DNA from: Polaribacter sp. SA4-12
Lineage (GTDB): Bacteria > Bacteroidota > Bacteroidia > Flavobacteriales > Flavobacteriaceae
DNA: 64,000 nucleotides
Direction: 5' to 3'
NCBI RefSeq assembly: GCF_002163675.1
Contig: NZ_CP019334.1
Coordinates: 2,585,501 to 2,649,500, forward strand
Made by a program: the position numbers and the translations under genes. Positions 30,368 to 39,363 of this stretch are shown piece by piece (position 1 is the first letter of the stretch; each line of letters starts with the position of its first letter). Below the pieces are notes generated by a model. The model did no database searches. It had not been told where the DNA came from and saw only the letters and a program-made list of their open reading frames with translations.

Positions 30368-31750
30368 TTATTTATCTTTATTTCCTATTGAAAAACTATT
30401 GATGTATCCTAAAGGATCTTTTGCATCGTAAATTGTTCCGTCAATAAAATCTGCTGTTGCTGGCTTATAACCATTTGTTGTAGGAATATCTGTTGCAGGT
30501 ATGTTTCCTTCTTCAACTAAAAGAGCTGCTGCTTTTTTCCAGATATCTGGTCTGTAAATATCTTTAATTGTACTTGCATACCAATCTGCAGTTTTTGCAT
30601 CAGGTATTTGTCCCCATCTTCTCATTTGAGTTAAAAACCAAATTCCATCAGAATAAAAAGGATAGGTTGCATTGTATTTATAGAATACATTAAAGTCTGG
30701 CATAGCACGTTTATCTCCTTTTTCAAATTCAAAAGTACCTGTCATAGAGTTTGCTAATACTGCTTCTGGCGCACCAACATATTGTGACATTGATAAGATT
30801 TTCACCGCTTCATTTCTGTTTGTTGGTTCATCTAACCATTTACCTGCTCTAATTAAAGCTTTGGTAACTGCAATTGCTGTATTTGGGTTTTCGTCAATAA
30901 ATTTCTGAGTCATTACAAACACTTTCTCTGGGTTATTTTTCCAGATATCGTAGTTTGTTACTACTGGCACTCCAATTCCTTTAAAAACTGCTTGTTGATT
31001 CCAAGGTTCACCAACACAATATCCATGAATAGTACCTGCTTCTAACGTTGCTGGCATTTGTGGTGGAGGCGTTACAGATAATAAAACCTCAGCATCAATT
31101 TGCCCTTGTACATTTTCTTTGGTGTACATTCCAGGATTGATTCCTGCTGCTGCTAACCAATATCTAATTTCATAATTATGAGTCGATACAGGAAAAACCA
31201 TTCCCATTTTAAATGCTTTACCAGAATTTCTATATTCTGTAATTACTGGCTTTAAAGCTTCTGCTTTAATTGGATGCACAGGTTTACCATCTTTATCTTT
31301 TGGTACGTGCGGTTTCATTTTAGACCAAACATCGTTAGAAACTGTAATTGCATTTCCATTTAAATCCATAGAAAAAGTAGTCACTAATTTTGCTTGACGA
31401 CCAAAACCTGCTCCTGCAGCAATTGGCTGACCCGCTAACATGTGAGAGCCATCTAATTGACCATCAATAACACGGTCTAAAATATTTTTCCAGTTAGATT
31501 GTGCTTCTACAGAAACAAATAATCCTTCGTCTTCGAAAAAACCTTTTTCTTTAGCAATTGCCAAAGGAGCCATATCTGTTAGTTTGATAAAACCAAACGT
31601 TAATTGAGGTTTCTCAATAGCTAACGTTTTTGTTTTTGATGTTTTTGCTTCAACAGCTGTTGTTGTCTTTTTAACTTCTTTACCTCCACAAGCAAATAGT
31701 AACATTGCTACGGGTAAAATGTAAGTTGATTTTTTAAATAGAGATTTCAT
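30368..31750 (-). CDS. nrtA: Nitrate ABC transporter substrate-binding lipoprotein (NrtA/CmpA family)
   Basis: The 460-residue protein has a lipoprotein signal ([11 protein letters not shown]). The NrtA-like binding fold is visible in [48 protein letters not shown] and [14 protein letters not shown], all typical of nitrate/bicarbonate binding proteins, and in [15 protein letters not shown] near the C-terminus. Context (two ATPases, a permease, nitrate and nitrite reductases further on) favours nitrate rather than bicarbonate. It is the first gene of the operon, with a palindromic operator just upstream and a hairpin repeat right after it, which may raise its yield relative to the permease. 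Confidence 0.93.
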   Translation of the reverse strand: MKSLFKKSTYILPVAMLLFACGGKEVKKTTTAVEAKTSKTKTLAIEKPQLTFGFIKLTDMAPLAIAKEKGFFEDEGLFVSVEAQSNWKNILDRVIDGQLDGSHMLAGQPIAAGAGFGRQAKLVTTFSMDLNGNAITVSNDVWSKMKPHVPKDKDGKPVHPIKAEALKPVITEYRNSGKAFKMGMVFPVSTHNYEIRYWLAAAGINPGMYTKENVQGQIDAEVLLSVTPPPQMPATLEAGTIHGYCVGEPWNQQAVFKGIGVPVVTNYDIWKNNPEKVFVMTQKFIDENPNTAIAVTKALIRAGKWLDEPTNRNEAVKILSMSQYVGAPEAVLANSMTGTFEFEKGDKRAMPDFNVFYKYNATYPFYSDGIWFLTQMRRWGQIPDAKTADWYASTIKDIYRPDIWKKAAALLVEEGNIPATDIPTTNGYKPATADFIDGTIYDAKDPLGYINSFSIGNKDK

Positions 31751-31766
31751 TTTTAGTAAGTTTTTA

Positions 31767-31787
31767 TTAACCTAAGTATTAATACTT
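31767..31787 (-). promoter_or_regulatory. Nitrate-regulon palindrome and -7 region of nrtA
   Basis: The perfect 14-bp palindrome AAGTATTAATACTT (31774..31787) abuts TAGGTTAA (31767..31774), a weak -7 candidate, 17 bp upstream of the start codon. The same arrangement occurs before narK, nirB and the local Crp/Fnr gene. The remainder of the 31751..32072 gap holds the Crp terminator and one family 3 repeat. Confidence 0.65.
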
Positions 31788-31982
31788 ATTTTTTGACAAA
31801 TATATACCTAGACATACTTTTAACTTATGGGATTAACCATAAACAAACCTCTTTTTAAAACATATTAAAAACTACTAAAAAACATACTTTTACAGTAAGC
31901 TATTATTTACCAACACATTGATAAAACAAAAACCTATAAGTATATTTTCTACGTACTTATTATTTGAATCATTTTTCTACGT

Positions 31983-32021
31983 AAAAAGACCTTTCAAATT
32001 TATTATTTGAAAGGTCTTTTT
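31983..32021 (-). terminator. Terminator after the Crp/Fnr gene
   Basis: The perfect 17-bp stem AAAAAGACCTTTCAAAT / ATTTGAAAGGTCTTTTT has a short loop and U-rich flanks. It is nearly identical to the hairpin at 19634..19672. It lies 51 bp past the regulator's stop codon. Confidence 0.85.
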
Positions 32022-32041
32022 GTAAACTTCGTTTGAATTTC

Positions 32042-32061
32042 CGTTTTCACGGGAATGACAA
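32042..32061 (+). repeat. Family 3 short repeat copy
   Basis: CGTTTTCACGGGAATGACAA, close to CGTTTTCACGAGAATGGCAA at 59326..59345. Both contain a short CCCG/CGGG-type inverted repeat. I see only these two copies in the window. Confidence 0.5.
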
Positions 32062-32072
32062 GAATATGTAAT

Positions 32073-32825
32073 TTAAGAATCTAAATAAAAGTTGTGCTCA
32101 CTAATCTCATTCTTTAAAGTCTGAATATTTGTGATACCAATTTTTTTTCCTTTAGCGATAATTAATCCTTCTTTTTTAAGTGTAGAAAAAATTCTGATGA
32201 CTTGCTCTTCAGTTGTTCCTGCATAATCTGCATATTCTTTTCTACTTAAAGGCAAGTTGATGAAACCTCGTAAATCTCCAAATTTTCTGTTGATATATAA
32301 TAAGGTATCAATAACTCGTTCACGAACTGTCATTTGAGAAATCGACTTTACTTTAGATTCACTTTTATTTAATTCGTTTGCATAAAAAAGCATCATATCA
32401 TAAGAAAACTTAGGGTTTTCTAATAACGCTTCTTGTAAATCATCTTTAGAAAAATAACACAAAACAACATCTTGCAAAGCAATTGCACCGATAGAATAAT
32501 ATTCTTCTGTACCAAAACCTCTGTGCCCAATAATTTCTCCTTCTTTAGCAAAACGTACAATTTGCTCACGCCCATTAATACCAGTTCTAAAAACTTTTAC
32601 AGTTCCTTTTAAAATAAAAAACAAACCATTTACAGGAGCTCCTTCAATAATAAATTGTTGTCCTTTTTTGCTTTTTAAGGTATTCTTATTTTCTACAAAA
32701 GCAGTGTTCGATAAGTTTCCTAAGTTTTTTTTAATCAAACAATTAGTATTACTGCAAGAAGCACAAGAAAAATCTTTAATGACTTTTCTAGAATTTTTTA
32801 ATAATATGTTTGTAGAATTAACCAA
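32073..32825 (-). CDS. Crp/Fnr-family regulator with N-terminal cysteine cluster, nitrate locus
   Basis: The 250-residue regulator has an N-terminal CxxCxxxxC cluster (FSCASCSNTNCLIKK, about residues 20-30), a cyclic-nucleotide-binding-like beta-barrel (EGAPVNGLFFILKGTVKVFR, then FAKEGEIIGHRGFG), a dimerisation helix and a Crp-type winged HTH with REYADYAGTTEEQVIRIFSTLKKEG. The cysteines suggest a metal or Fe-S sensor like Fnr, though spacing differs from E. coli Fnr. No ATG is available: the frame begins at TTG 32825 and is closed upstream. It is divergent in function from the two sulfur-locus paralogs. Its own promoter carries the same palindrome type as nrtA, narK and nirB, so it may autoregulate and control them. 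Confidence 0.85.
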   Translation of the reverse strand: MVNSTNILLKNSRKVIKDFSCASCSNTNCLIKKNLGNLSNTAFVENKNTLKSKKGQQFIIEGAPVNGLFFILKGTVKVFRTGINGREQIVRFAKEGEIIGHRGFGTEEYYSIGAIALQDVVLCYFSKDDLQEALLENPKFSYDMMLFYANELNKSESKVKSISQMTVRERVIDTLLYINRKFGDLRGFINLPLSRKEYADYAGTTEEQVIRIFSTLKKEGLIIAKGKKIGITNIQTLKNEISEHNFYLDS

Positions 32826-32846
32826 TTTAAATAAAAAATGTTTTTA

Positions 32847-32867
32847 CAAAACTACGTAATAATACTT
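32847..32867 (-). promoter_or_regulatory. Nitrate-regulon palindrome and -7 box of the Crp/Fnr gene
   Basis: ACGTAATAATACTT (32854..32867; 12/14 to the nrtA palindrome) abuts TAGTTTTG on the minus strand (32847..32854), a perfect TAnnTTTG box, 22 bp upstream of the TTG start. Confidence 0.6.
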
Positions 32868-32987
32868 ACTTTAAGAAACATATACTTATTTTTAGTGTTA
32901 TCTTAAAAAAAGCTATCTAAGATTATAGATTTAGAAAAACACCAATTTAAAATTTACGAAATAACTCTTTAATCTTCTTTTTAAGCA

Positions 32988-34892
32988 TTAAAAAGTTGGC
33001 AAAACACAAGAAGTACTCCTATTTTTTAGCATTGGTTTTAATCCAAATTCTAAAGTTTGCTTCATCACTTTAGAGTTATCTTTATGACATTGCAAACATG
33101 AACCTACCAACAACAATTTCTGTTGTTCATCAACAGTAAAAGGTCTAAAATCTGACCTTGTAGAGTTTATTGTTTTTTTATCAACCTCTTTCAAAAAAGG
33201 AATCCACGCATCTTCGGGTAAGTTATCATTAGGATTTAAAGCATATTCTGGTGTAAAAACCCAAGTACCTTTGTTGCTTTTTATTTCATAAGCCAACAAA
33301 CCCTTTCCATATCCTAAAGTTGCAGGATCTGAATGACAAGATTTACAATCACGAACTTCTTTTGTAGTTGTGTGTGGCGAATTAGGTGCATATAATCTAT
33401 GAAACAAGAGCTTTTCTTCAGTTGTTTTATCAGAATAACTACCTAAATCTATGGTCATAATCATACCAGGAATTGCTGGCTCAATAATTCGTCCTTCTTC
33501 ATTTTCACGAACTCCCATTGCTGGTATTGAAGATGAAAATTCTGCAACATATTCTTTCCATTGACCTTTTGTAAACTTTTTATCTAACAAATCGAAAGCA
33601 CTTGGTTCATCTTTATCAAATTCATTATGGCAACCGATACAACGTGGCGTCCAAGAAGAATGACATGTTGCACAACTAACATTTTTATGTGCATTATCTC
33701 TAGAACAAACTTCTCCTTGAGGTTTTAAGGCGTGTACTTTTTTGTCTTTTTTTCCTATTAAAAAAGCATTACCCAAACTGTCTATAAAAGTATTTATTAA
33801 AGGATGACCGTCTTTTTTTACGGCAATAATTGGTTTATCCTTGTGTTTATAGTCTCTATGAAAATAAACAAGCATACTTTCTGTATCTAAAGAATCATAA
33901 GGAATTGTATTGGGTTTTTCTTTAAAATGACAATCTATACATTGAATTTTTACTGCTTGTTCTTCATGTGCATACTTTTTTCCATCACCCATAACTTCGT
34001 GTGACGAATGGCAATCTATACACAACATTCCTTTTGTATGATGCACATCTTCTTCAATATATTTATAAACACGCTTGTCTTCTAAAACTTGATAATCAGA
34101 TTTATTTTTTACATCATCTTCTTCTAACAAGGTTTCTTGCAAGCCTATATAATTTGTAGAAATTCTACTAGAACGACTATGACAACCAAAACAATGCATG
34201 TCATTTACAAAAATATCTGTTGATGGGTGAAATTCTGGAACTTCCTTTTTATCGGATGCCAAATAATTTTCAAGATCATTTTTTGCTTCGTTAGAATAAT
34301 TTAAGTGACACGCATTACATCCTCCACCTCTACTCATTTGAGTTATTGGACCAAAAGATTTTTTTTCTGCGCCTAAATGACAATTCGCACACAAATCTCT
34401 TAAATGTTTGTCTGATGCCGATTTTTTTAAATCCTTTATATGATAATGAGCATTTAAACTATCTGCTTCTCCAAAAACAAATTTATCAACAGCAATAAGA
34501 CCACTGTTTGTTGTCATTAAAGAATTTTCTACTTTATGTAATTCACTAGCATGACATTTACCGCAAGTTTGTTTTGCATCTGATAAGTTTCCAGGAATTA
34601 AAACCATGTCTTTATGGGCTTCTTCTTTAACAGACGAAGTTGTATTTCCTAAGTGACAACTTGCGCAACCAATATATTCTGGATTGTGATATTGAGAGTA
34701 TCCTTTTGTATTTTGATGACATAGAAAACAAGATTCAGAAGTTACCACTTCTGCTCCTTCATAAACATTTTCTTTCACAATTTTATAATCTTCCTCTGCT
34801 TCAAATAGTTTTTTGTTTTTAACCAAAAACAGTGCAGAAAACAACAAAAAAGAAATTATAAAAAGTGCTTTAGTCTTCTTCATTTTATCCAT
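32988..34892 (-). CDS. Dodecaheme c-type cytochrome
   Basis: The 634-residue exported protein has an N-terminal hydrophobic segment (signal or anchor, about residues 8-24) and twelve CxxCH haem motifs, in order CFLCH, CASCH, CGKCH, CANCH, CNACH, CFGCH, CIDCH, CIDCH, CATCH, CIGCH, CKSCH and CLQCH. The arrangement is scattered over the whole length with long spacers, including a large haem-poor section between the tenth and eleventh motifs. It is divergent from the PsrA-like gene with a shared control region. It is probably a periplasmic electron conduit between the molybdoenzyme and another partner. A catalytic role as a multihaem sulfur or nitrogen oxide reductase is possible. An ATG at 34883 could be the true start. 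Confidence 0.9.
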   Translation of the reverse strand: MDKMKKTKALFIISFLLFSALFLVKNKKLFEAEEDYKIVKENVYEGAEVVTSESCFLCHQNTKGYSQYHNPEYIGCASCHLGNTTSSVKEEAHKDMVLIPGNLSDAKQTCGKCHASELHKVENSLMTTNSGLIAVDKFVFGEADSLNAHYHIKDLKKSASDKHLRDLCANCHLGAEKKSFGPITQMSRGGGCNACHLNYSNEAKNDLENYLASDKKEVPEFHPSTDIFVNDMHCFGCHSRSSRISTNYIGLQETLLEEDDVKNKSDYQVLEDKRVYKYIEEDVHHTKGMLCIDCHSSHEVMGDGKKYAHEEQAVKIQCIDCHFKEKPNTIPYDSLDTESMLVYFHRDYKHKDKPIIAVKKDGHPLINTFIDSLGNAFLIGKKDKKVHALKPQGEVCSRDNAHKNVSCATCHSSWTPRCIGCHNEFDKDEPSAFDLLDKKFTKGQWKEYVAEFSSSIPAMGVRENEEGRIIEPAIPGMIMTIDLGSYSDKTTEEKLLFHRLYAPNSPHTTTKEVRDCKSCHSDPATLGYGKGLLAYEIKSNKGTWVFTPEYALNPNDNLPEDAWIPFLKEVDKKTINSTRSDFRPFTVDEQQKLLLVGSCLQCHKDNSKVMKQTLEFGLKPMLKNRSTSCVLPTF

Positions 34893-34896
34893 TATT

Positions 34897-34904
34897 CAAA
34901 TCTA
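34897..34904 (-). promoter_or_regulatory. Possible -7 element of the dodecaheme cytochrome gene
   Basis: TAGATTTG on the minus strand is a perfect TAnnTTTG, only 5 bp before the first ATG (34892). If used, translation would be leaderless or start at the ATG at 34883. The Crp/Fnr-like palindrome at 34964..34979 is about 67 bp upstream of it. Confidence 0.4.
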
Positions 34905-34963
34905 CAATAATTTAAAATGACTTCAACTCTAATTATCTATTACAACTTTAAAAACGCCCCTTA

Positions 34964-35040
34964 TGTAACAAATGTTACACACAAAAGACTGTATTACTGA
35001 CATTTATCATAATATCAACTTCTTTATACAGTTATATTTA
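34964..35040 (+). promoter_or_regulatory. Control region of the psr-like operon: palindrome, Crp/Fnr-type site, -7 box
   Basis: The perfect palindrome TGTAACA-AA-TGTTACA (34964..34979) is followed by TGA-CATTTA-TCA (34998..35009), a Crp/Fnr-type half-site pair with N6 spacing. Then comes TATATTTA (35033..35040) as -7 box, with the ATG at 35062. The centre of the TGA-N6-TCA site is 29.5 bp before the -7 box, placing it near -41, the classical class II activator position. The promoter of 42390 repeats this geometry exactly. Confidence 0.7.
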
Positions 35041-35061
35041 CGTTTTGTAAAACCGTTATAT

Positions 35062-37305
35062 ATGACAACATCAAGAAGAAAGTTTATTCAAATTTCCACA
35101 TTAGGTTTAGGAGGTGTTTTTGCATCAACTTCAGCATTTAATCTTTTTGGTAATAATTCATCTTTAACTGAAAAGACGACTCAAAAAATTTCACAAAACC
35201 TTAAAAAAACAGCTACTTATTGCGAAGTATGTTTTTGGAAATGTGCAGCTTGGGCTCATTCTGATGAACAAGGAAATATTCAAAAAATTATTGGAAATGA
35301 AACGGATCCACATTGTTATGGTAGACTTTGCCCTAGAGGAACAGGTGGTGTAGGAATGTACTCTGATGAAGATCGTTTAAAAACACCTTTAATTAGAACG
35401 ACTATTGATGGTGAAGAAACTTTTAGAGAAGCAAGTTGGGATGAAGCTTTAAATTTAATTGCTTCAAAATTTAAAAATATTAAAGAAAAATACGGTGCAG
35501 AAGCCTTTGCTTTATTAAAGCATGGTTCTCCTGGTAAACATTTAGAACATTTATTTAAAGCTTATGGTTCAGATACTATTGCAGAACCTGCCTATGCACA
35601 ATGTAGAGGTGCTCGTGAAGCTGGCTTTAACGCAACATTTGGTTCTTGGGTAGGATCCCCAGAACCTACAGATATTAGAAACACTCGATGTTTAGTATTA
35701 ATAGGTTCGCACATTGGTGAAAACATGCACAACTCTCAAGTGCAAGAAATGTCTGAAGCTATTGATAATAAAGCTACAATAATTACTGTTGACCCAAGAT
35801 TATCTACTGCAGCAAGTAAATCTAAATACTGGTTAGCTATTAAACCAGCTACAGATATTGCCTTAATGTTAGCTTGGATGCATGTAATTATTAAAGAAGA
35901 TTTATATGATAAAGAGTATGTTAAAAAACATACAATAGGGTTTGATCAACTAAAAAAACATGTCCAAAATTTCACTCCAGAATGGGCTTATGGAATTACA
36001 ACAATTAAACCAGATGAAATTATAAAAACAGCAAGAGAAATGGGACATGCTGCACCTGCTGTTATTATTCATCCTGGACGTCATGTAAGTTGGTATGGAG
36101 ATGATACACAACGTGCAAGAGCAATGGCTATTTTAAATGGTCTTTTAGGTTCTTGGGGAAGACATGGTGGATTCTACTTTAAAGAAAAAATTAGTGTTCC
36201 TAAATATCCTCACCCAAAATATCCACATCCAAAATGGGATTGGAGAGATATTGGTGAAAAATTTCCACTTGCTCAAATGGGAATCACTACAGAAGTTATT
36301 AAATGTGCAATTCCGAGTAAAGATAATAAGTATCCTGTAAAAGCAATGATGGTTGCAGGTACTAACATTACAAAATCAATTCCTGATAAAAAATTATTAG
36401 AAGAAGCAATAGATGAACTTGAGTTTATGGTTGTTTTAGATACAATGCCAATGGATGTTACTGGTTATGCGGATGTTGTGCTACCAGAATGCACCTATTT
36501 AGAGCGTTATGATGGTATTCGTTCTGCTACAAACAGAACGCCTTCAATAGCTGTTAGAGTTCCTGCAGTGAAACCAAAATACGATTCTAAACCAGGTTGG
36601 TGGGTTGCCAAACAAATTGGTGAACGTATTGGTTTAGGTGATTTCTTTAAATATGATGATTATAAAGAAGTTATTGAATGGCAATTGCAAAAAATGGGAA
36701 CTTCATTAGAAGAAATGGAAAAGATTGGAGTAAAACATTATCCTCGTAAATCTGGACCAATGTATTTAGTGGAAGGTGGAGATTATGAATTTCCTACTGA
36801 AAGTGGAAAAATTGAATTGTATTCTAAAGAATTAGAAAGTCTTGGTTTTGATGCCATGCCACTTTATACAAAACACCCAGAACCACCTCAAGGTTTTTAT
36901 AGATTAAATTACGGAAGATCTCCTATGCATACGTTTAGTAGAACTGCAAATAATCCTAATTTAAATGCTTTAAAAAGCGAAAATAATCTTTGGGTAAACC
37001 CTAAAGTCGCAAGAATAATTGGTTTAAAAACTGGACAATCTGTTTGGTTAAGAAATCAAGATAAAATTACTTCAACATTTTCTATTAAAGTAAGAGTTAC
37101 AGAACGTATTAGATGGGATTCTGTGTATATGGTTCATGGTTTTGGTCATGATAATAAAAAATTAACGAGAGCTTTTGGTAAAGGTATTAATGATACACAA
37201 ATGGTTACCAAAACAATGATAGACCCTATAATGGGTGGAACTGGAATGCGTGGAAATTTTGTTGAAATTATAACAGAAGACCCACATAAAACTGAAGAAG
37301 TATGA
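35062..37305 (+). CDS. psrA: Molybdopterin oxidoreductase, PsrA/PhsA-like catalytic subunit, Tat-exported
   Basis: A 747-residue enzyme of the DMSO-reductase superfamily. I start it at ATG 35062, giving a twin-arginine signal (TTSRRKFIQISTLGLGG). An upstream in-frame ATG at 34972 would lie inside the operator. An Fe-S site follows (CEVCFWKC, Cys54 onward, then CYGRLCPRG). The molybdenum ligand is probably Cys181 in AYAQCRGAREAGFN. Later blocks are GSHIGENMHNSQ, HPGRHVSWYGDD, YADVVLPECTYLERYDG and the C-terminal pterin domain. With a four-cluster ferredoxin and an NrfD-type anchor it forms a periplasm-facing PsrABC complex. The YeeE/YedE and rhodanese genes favour thiosulfate, polysulfide or tetrathionate as substrate; the direction is unknown. 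It overlaps the next gene by 4 bp. Confidence 0.9.
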   Translation: MTTSRRKFIQISTLGLGGVFASTSAFNLFGNNSSLTEKTTQKISQNLKKTATYCEVCFWKCAAWAHSDEQGNIQKIIGNETDPHCYGRLCPRGTGGVGMYSDEDRLKTPLIRTTIDGEETFREASWDEALNLIASKFKNIKEKYGAEAFALLKHGSPGKHLEHLFKAYGSDTIAEPAYAQCRGAREAGFNATFGSWVGSPEPTDIRNTRCLVLIGSHIGENMHNSQVQEMSEAIDNKATIITVDPRLSTAASKSKYWLAIKPATDIALMLAWMHVIIKEDLYDKEYVKKHTIGFDQLKKHVQNFTPEWAYGITTIKPDEIIKTAREMGHAAPAVIIHPGRHVSWYGDDTQRARAMAILNGLLGSWGRHGGFYFKEKISVPKYPHPKYPHPKWDWRDIGEKFPLAQMGITTEVIKCAIPSKDNKYPVKAMMVAGTNITKSIPDKKLLEEAIDELEFMVVLDTMPMDVTGYADVVLPECTYLERYDGIRSATNRTPSIAVRVPAVKPKYDSKPGWWVAKQIGERIGLGDFFKYDDYKEVIEWQLQKMGTSLEEMEKIGVKHYPRKSGPMYLVEGGDYEFPTESGKIELYSKELESLGFDAMPLYTKHPEPPQGFYRLNYGRSPMHTFSRTANNPNLNALKSENNLWVNPKVARIIGLKTGQSVWLRNQDKITSTFSIKVRVTERIRWDSVYMVHGFGHDNKKLTRAFGKGINDTQMVTKTMIDPIMGGTGMRGNFVEIITEDPHKTEEV

Positions 37306-37835
37306 GATATGCAATGGTAATAGACACATTAAAATGTGTTGGTTGTAGTGACTGTGTAGTTGCCTGTCAAACCGAAAACAATGTACCTATTGGATATTGT
37401 AGAGATTGGATTACAGAAACTGTAGATGGTACTTATCCTAACATTATGTTAGAATTAAAATCTGAAAGATGTAATCACTGTGCAAATGCGCCATGTGTTA
37501 GATGTTGCCCAACAGGAGCAAGTCATATTGTAGAAGGTGGTATTGTTTTAGTAACTGCAGAAGAATGTATTGGTTGTGGTGCTTGTATAGAATCATGTCC
37601 TTACGATGCTCGTTATCAACATCCAGACGGATATGTAGATAAATGTACTTTTTGTCATCACAGATTACAAAAAGGTCAGCTTCCTGCATGTGTTTCTGTT
37701 TGCCCTACAAAGTGTATGTATTTTGGCGATTTAGACAATCCAAACAGTGAAGTGTCACTATTATTAAAAAATAGAAAACACAAAACATTAGCTCCAGAAG
37801 CTGGTACAGATCCACATGTATTTTACTTAACATAA
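37302..37835 (+). CDS. psrB: Four-cluster ferredoxin subunit (PsrB-like)
   Basis: The 177-residue protein has four cysteine clusters of the DmsB/PsrB type: CVGCSDCVVAC, CNHCANAPCVRCCPTG, CIGCGACIESCPYDA and CTFCHHRLQKG...CVSVCPTKC. It would carry four [4Fe-4S] centres and pass electrons between the catalytic subunit and the membrane anchor. There is no signal peptide, as expected for a subunit co-exported with its Tat-bearing partner. It starts at ATG within an ATGA overlap with psrA and is 7 bp from psrC. Confidence 0.95.
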   Translation: MRYAMVIDTLKCVGCSDCVVACQTENNVPIGYCRDWITETVDGTYPNIMLELKSERCNHCANAPCVRCCPTGASHIVEGGIVLVTAEECIGCGACIESCPYDARYQHPDGYVDKCTFCHHRLQKGQLPACVSVCPTKCMYFGDLDNPNSEVSLLLKNRKHKTLAPEAGTDPHVFYLT

Positions 37836-37842
37836 AATAAAT

Positions 37843-38805
37843 ATGATACAAGAAGAACTATTCACAAGCGGAAGAAATATTCCAAATATCGATCCCGCAT
37901 TAGAAATTTGGCATTGGCCAATAGCAGTTTATTTATTTTTAGGAGGTCTTGCAGCTGGAATATTATTTTTTGGTGCCTTAATCTATATTGTAGGTAAAGA
38001 AGATCAATATCCAACAGCTGTAAAAACAGCATCTATTATTCCTCCTATTGCTTTGTCTTTAGGCTTGCTAGCTTTAGTTTACGATTTAACACATCCGCTA
38101 TATACTTGGCAACTATATACCACATTTAGAATTGAATCTCCAATGTCTTGGGGAGCTTGGGTTTTGTTAATTACAACACCACTATCTTTTATTTGGACTT
38201 TCAGTTATTATAGAGAAGTATATCCTAAACTAGAAGCTAAATTAAAAGTATTTAAACGTTTTAAATTTTTAAGTTCTTTTGAAAAATTTACAATAAAAAA
38301 CAGAAAGAACATCGCTTATGCTTTAATTCCTTTAGCTTTAGTTTTAGGTGTTTACACTGGTATTTTATTATCTGCTTTTAATGCAAGACCACTTTGGAAC
38401 AATGCCATTTTAGGTCCATTATTTTTAGTTTCTGGACTTTCTACAGGAGCAGCTGCAATAATTTTATTATCAAAAACAAAAGCAGAAAAACATCTTTTTG
38501 GAAAAATAGATTTAGGTTTAATTATTATTGAATTGGCATTAATTACGCATATGATTATGGGATATTATGCAGGTTCACAAGTTCAACTAGAAGCAATGGA
38601 ATTATTAATCAACGGAGACTTTACACTAATGTTCTTTGGCTTTGTTGTTTTACTTGGACTAATTGTGCCAGCAATTCTTGAATTTATAGAACTTATAGGA
38701 TTTAAAGTGCCTGTAATTGTACCTGCCTTATTAGTCATTTTAGGAGGTCTAATTTTTAGGTTTGTAATGGTTGAAGCCGGACAATTAACAAGATTTCTAT
38801 ATTAA
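37843..38805 (+). CDS. psrC: NrfD/PsrC-type membrane anchor subunit
   Basis: The 320-residue integral membrane protein has eight or nine predicted spans. It begins near EIWHWPIAVYLFLGGLAAG, the typical NrfD/PsrC opening, and has LIYDLTHPLYTW-like sequence (LVYDLTHPLYTWQLYT) and PMSWGAWVLLITTPL. This family exchanges quinone/quinol electrons with the ferredoxin subunit. It completes a PsrABC-like three-gene unit and is followed 11 bp later by the YeeE/YedE genes. Confidence 0.93.
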   Translation: MIQEELFTSGRNIPNIDPALEIWHWPIAVYLFLGGLAAGILFFGALIYIVGKEDQYPTAVKTASIIPPIALSLGLLALVYDLTHPLYTWQLYTTFRIESPMSWGAWVLLITTPLSFIWTFSYYREVYPKLEAKLKVFKRFKFLSSFEKFTIKNRKNIAYALIPLALVLGVYTGILLSAFNARPLWNNAILGPLFLVSGLSTGAAAIILLSKTKAEKHLFGKIDLGLIIIELALITHMIMGYYAGSQVQLEAMELLINGDFTLMFFGFVVLLGLIVPAILEFIELIGFKVPVIVPALLVILGGLIFRFVMVEAGQLTRFLY

Positions 38806-38816
38806 AACTACATTTT

Positions 38817-39347
38817 ATGAATGATAAAAAACAAAAAAATAGTCACATTTATTGGAATCCATATTTTGGAGGATTTCTACTTGGTATCATCATCATTTTT
38901 ACATTTCTTTTAACAAAAAGAGGTTTAGGTGCAAGTGGAGCTGTAAAAAGTAGTGTAGTTACAATTGTTGATAAAATAGCGCCAACACACGCTGAAAACA
39001 ACGCATATTATAGCAAGTTTTTAAAAGAAGATGACACGCCAATGAATACTTGGTTGGTTTTTGAAGCATTAGGTGTTCTTTTAGGTGCATTTCTTTCTGG
39101 AGGTTTATCAGGAAGAATTAGCTGGAGAGTACAACATTCTCCAAAAATATCTAGTAAACGAAGATTGCTATTTGCACTTGGAGGAGGTATTTTATTTGGG
39201 TTAGGAGCCCAAATTGCTAGAGGTTGTACAAGTGGAGCCGCTTTAAGCGGAATGGCTGTATTATCTTCTGGAGGTTTTATAACGATGTTATCAATTTTTG
39301 GTACAGGTTACATTGTCGCTTATTTCTTTAGAAAAAATTGGATATAA
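38817..39347 (+). CDS. YeeE/YedE family transporter, first half
   Basis: A 176-residue membrane protein with about four spans. The motifs GGLSGRISWRVQ and GAQIARGCTSGAALSGM match the N-terminal half of the YeeE/YedE (TsuA) family, in which conserved cysteines such as the one in GCTSG relay thiosulfate across the inner membrane. Here the family is split into two adjacent genes. The partner is 16 bp downstream. Position after psrABC suggests uptake or export of a sulfur compound connected with the oxidoreductase. Confidence 0.88.
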   Translation: MNDKKQKNSHIYWNPYFGGFLLGIIIIFTFLLTKRGLGASGAVKSSVVTIVDKIAPTHAENNAYYSKFLKEDDTPMNTWLVFEALGVLLGAFLSGGLSGRISWRVQHSPKISSKRRLLFALGGGILFGLGAQIARGCTSGAALSGMAVLSSGGFITMLSIFGTGYIVAYFFRKNWI

Positions 39348-39363
39348 TTTAAAAATATAAAAT

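Noticed and set aside
34972..35061. Longer N-terminus for the PsrA-like protein starting at ATG 34972
   Set aside because: It would begin inside the TGTAACA palindrome and cover the whole predicted promoter. The ATG at 35062 gives a standard twin-arginine signal.
35062..38805. SoeABC sulfite dehydrogenase or Arx/Arr arsenic enzyme
   Set aside because: The catalytic subunit has a Tat signal, unlike cytoplasmic SoeA, and no ars genes are nearby; the sulfur-transfer genes favour the Psr/Phs group. Not excluded by phylogeny, which I could not run.
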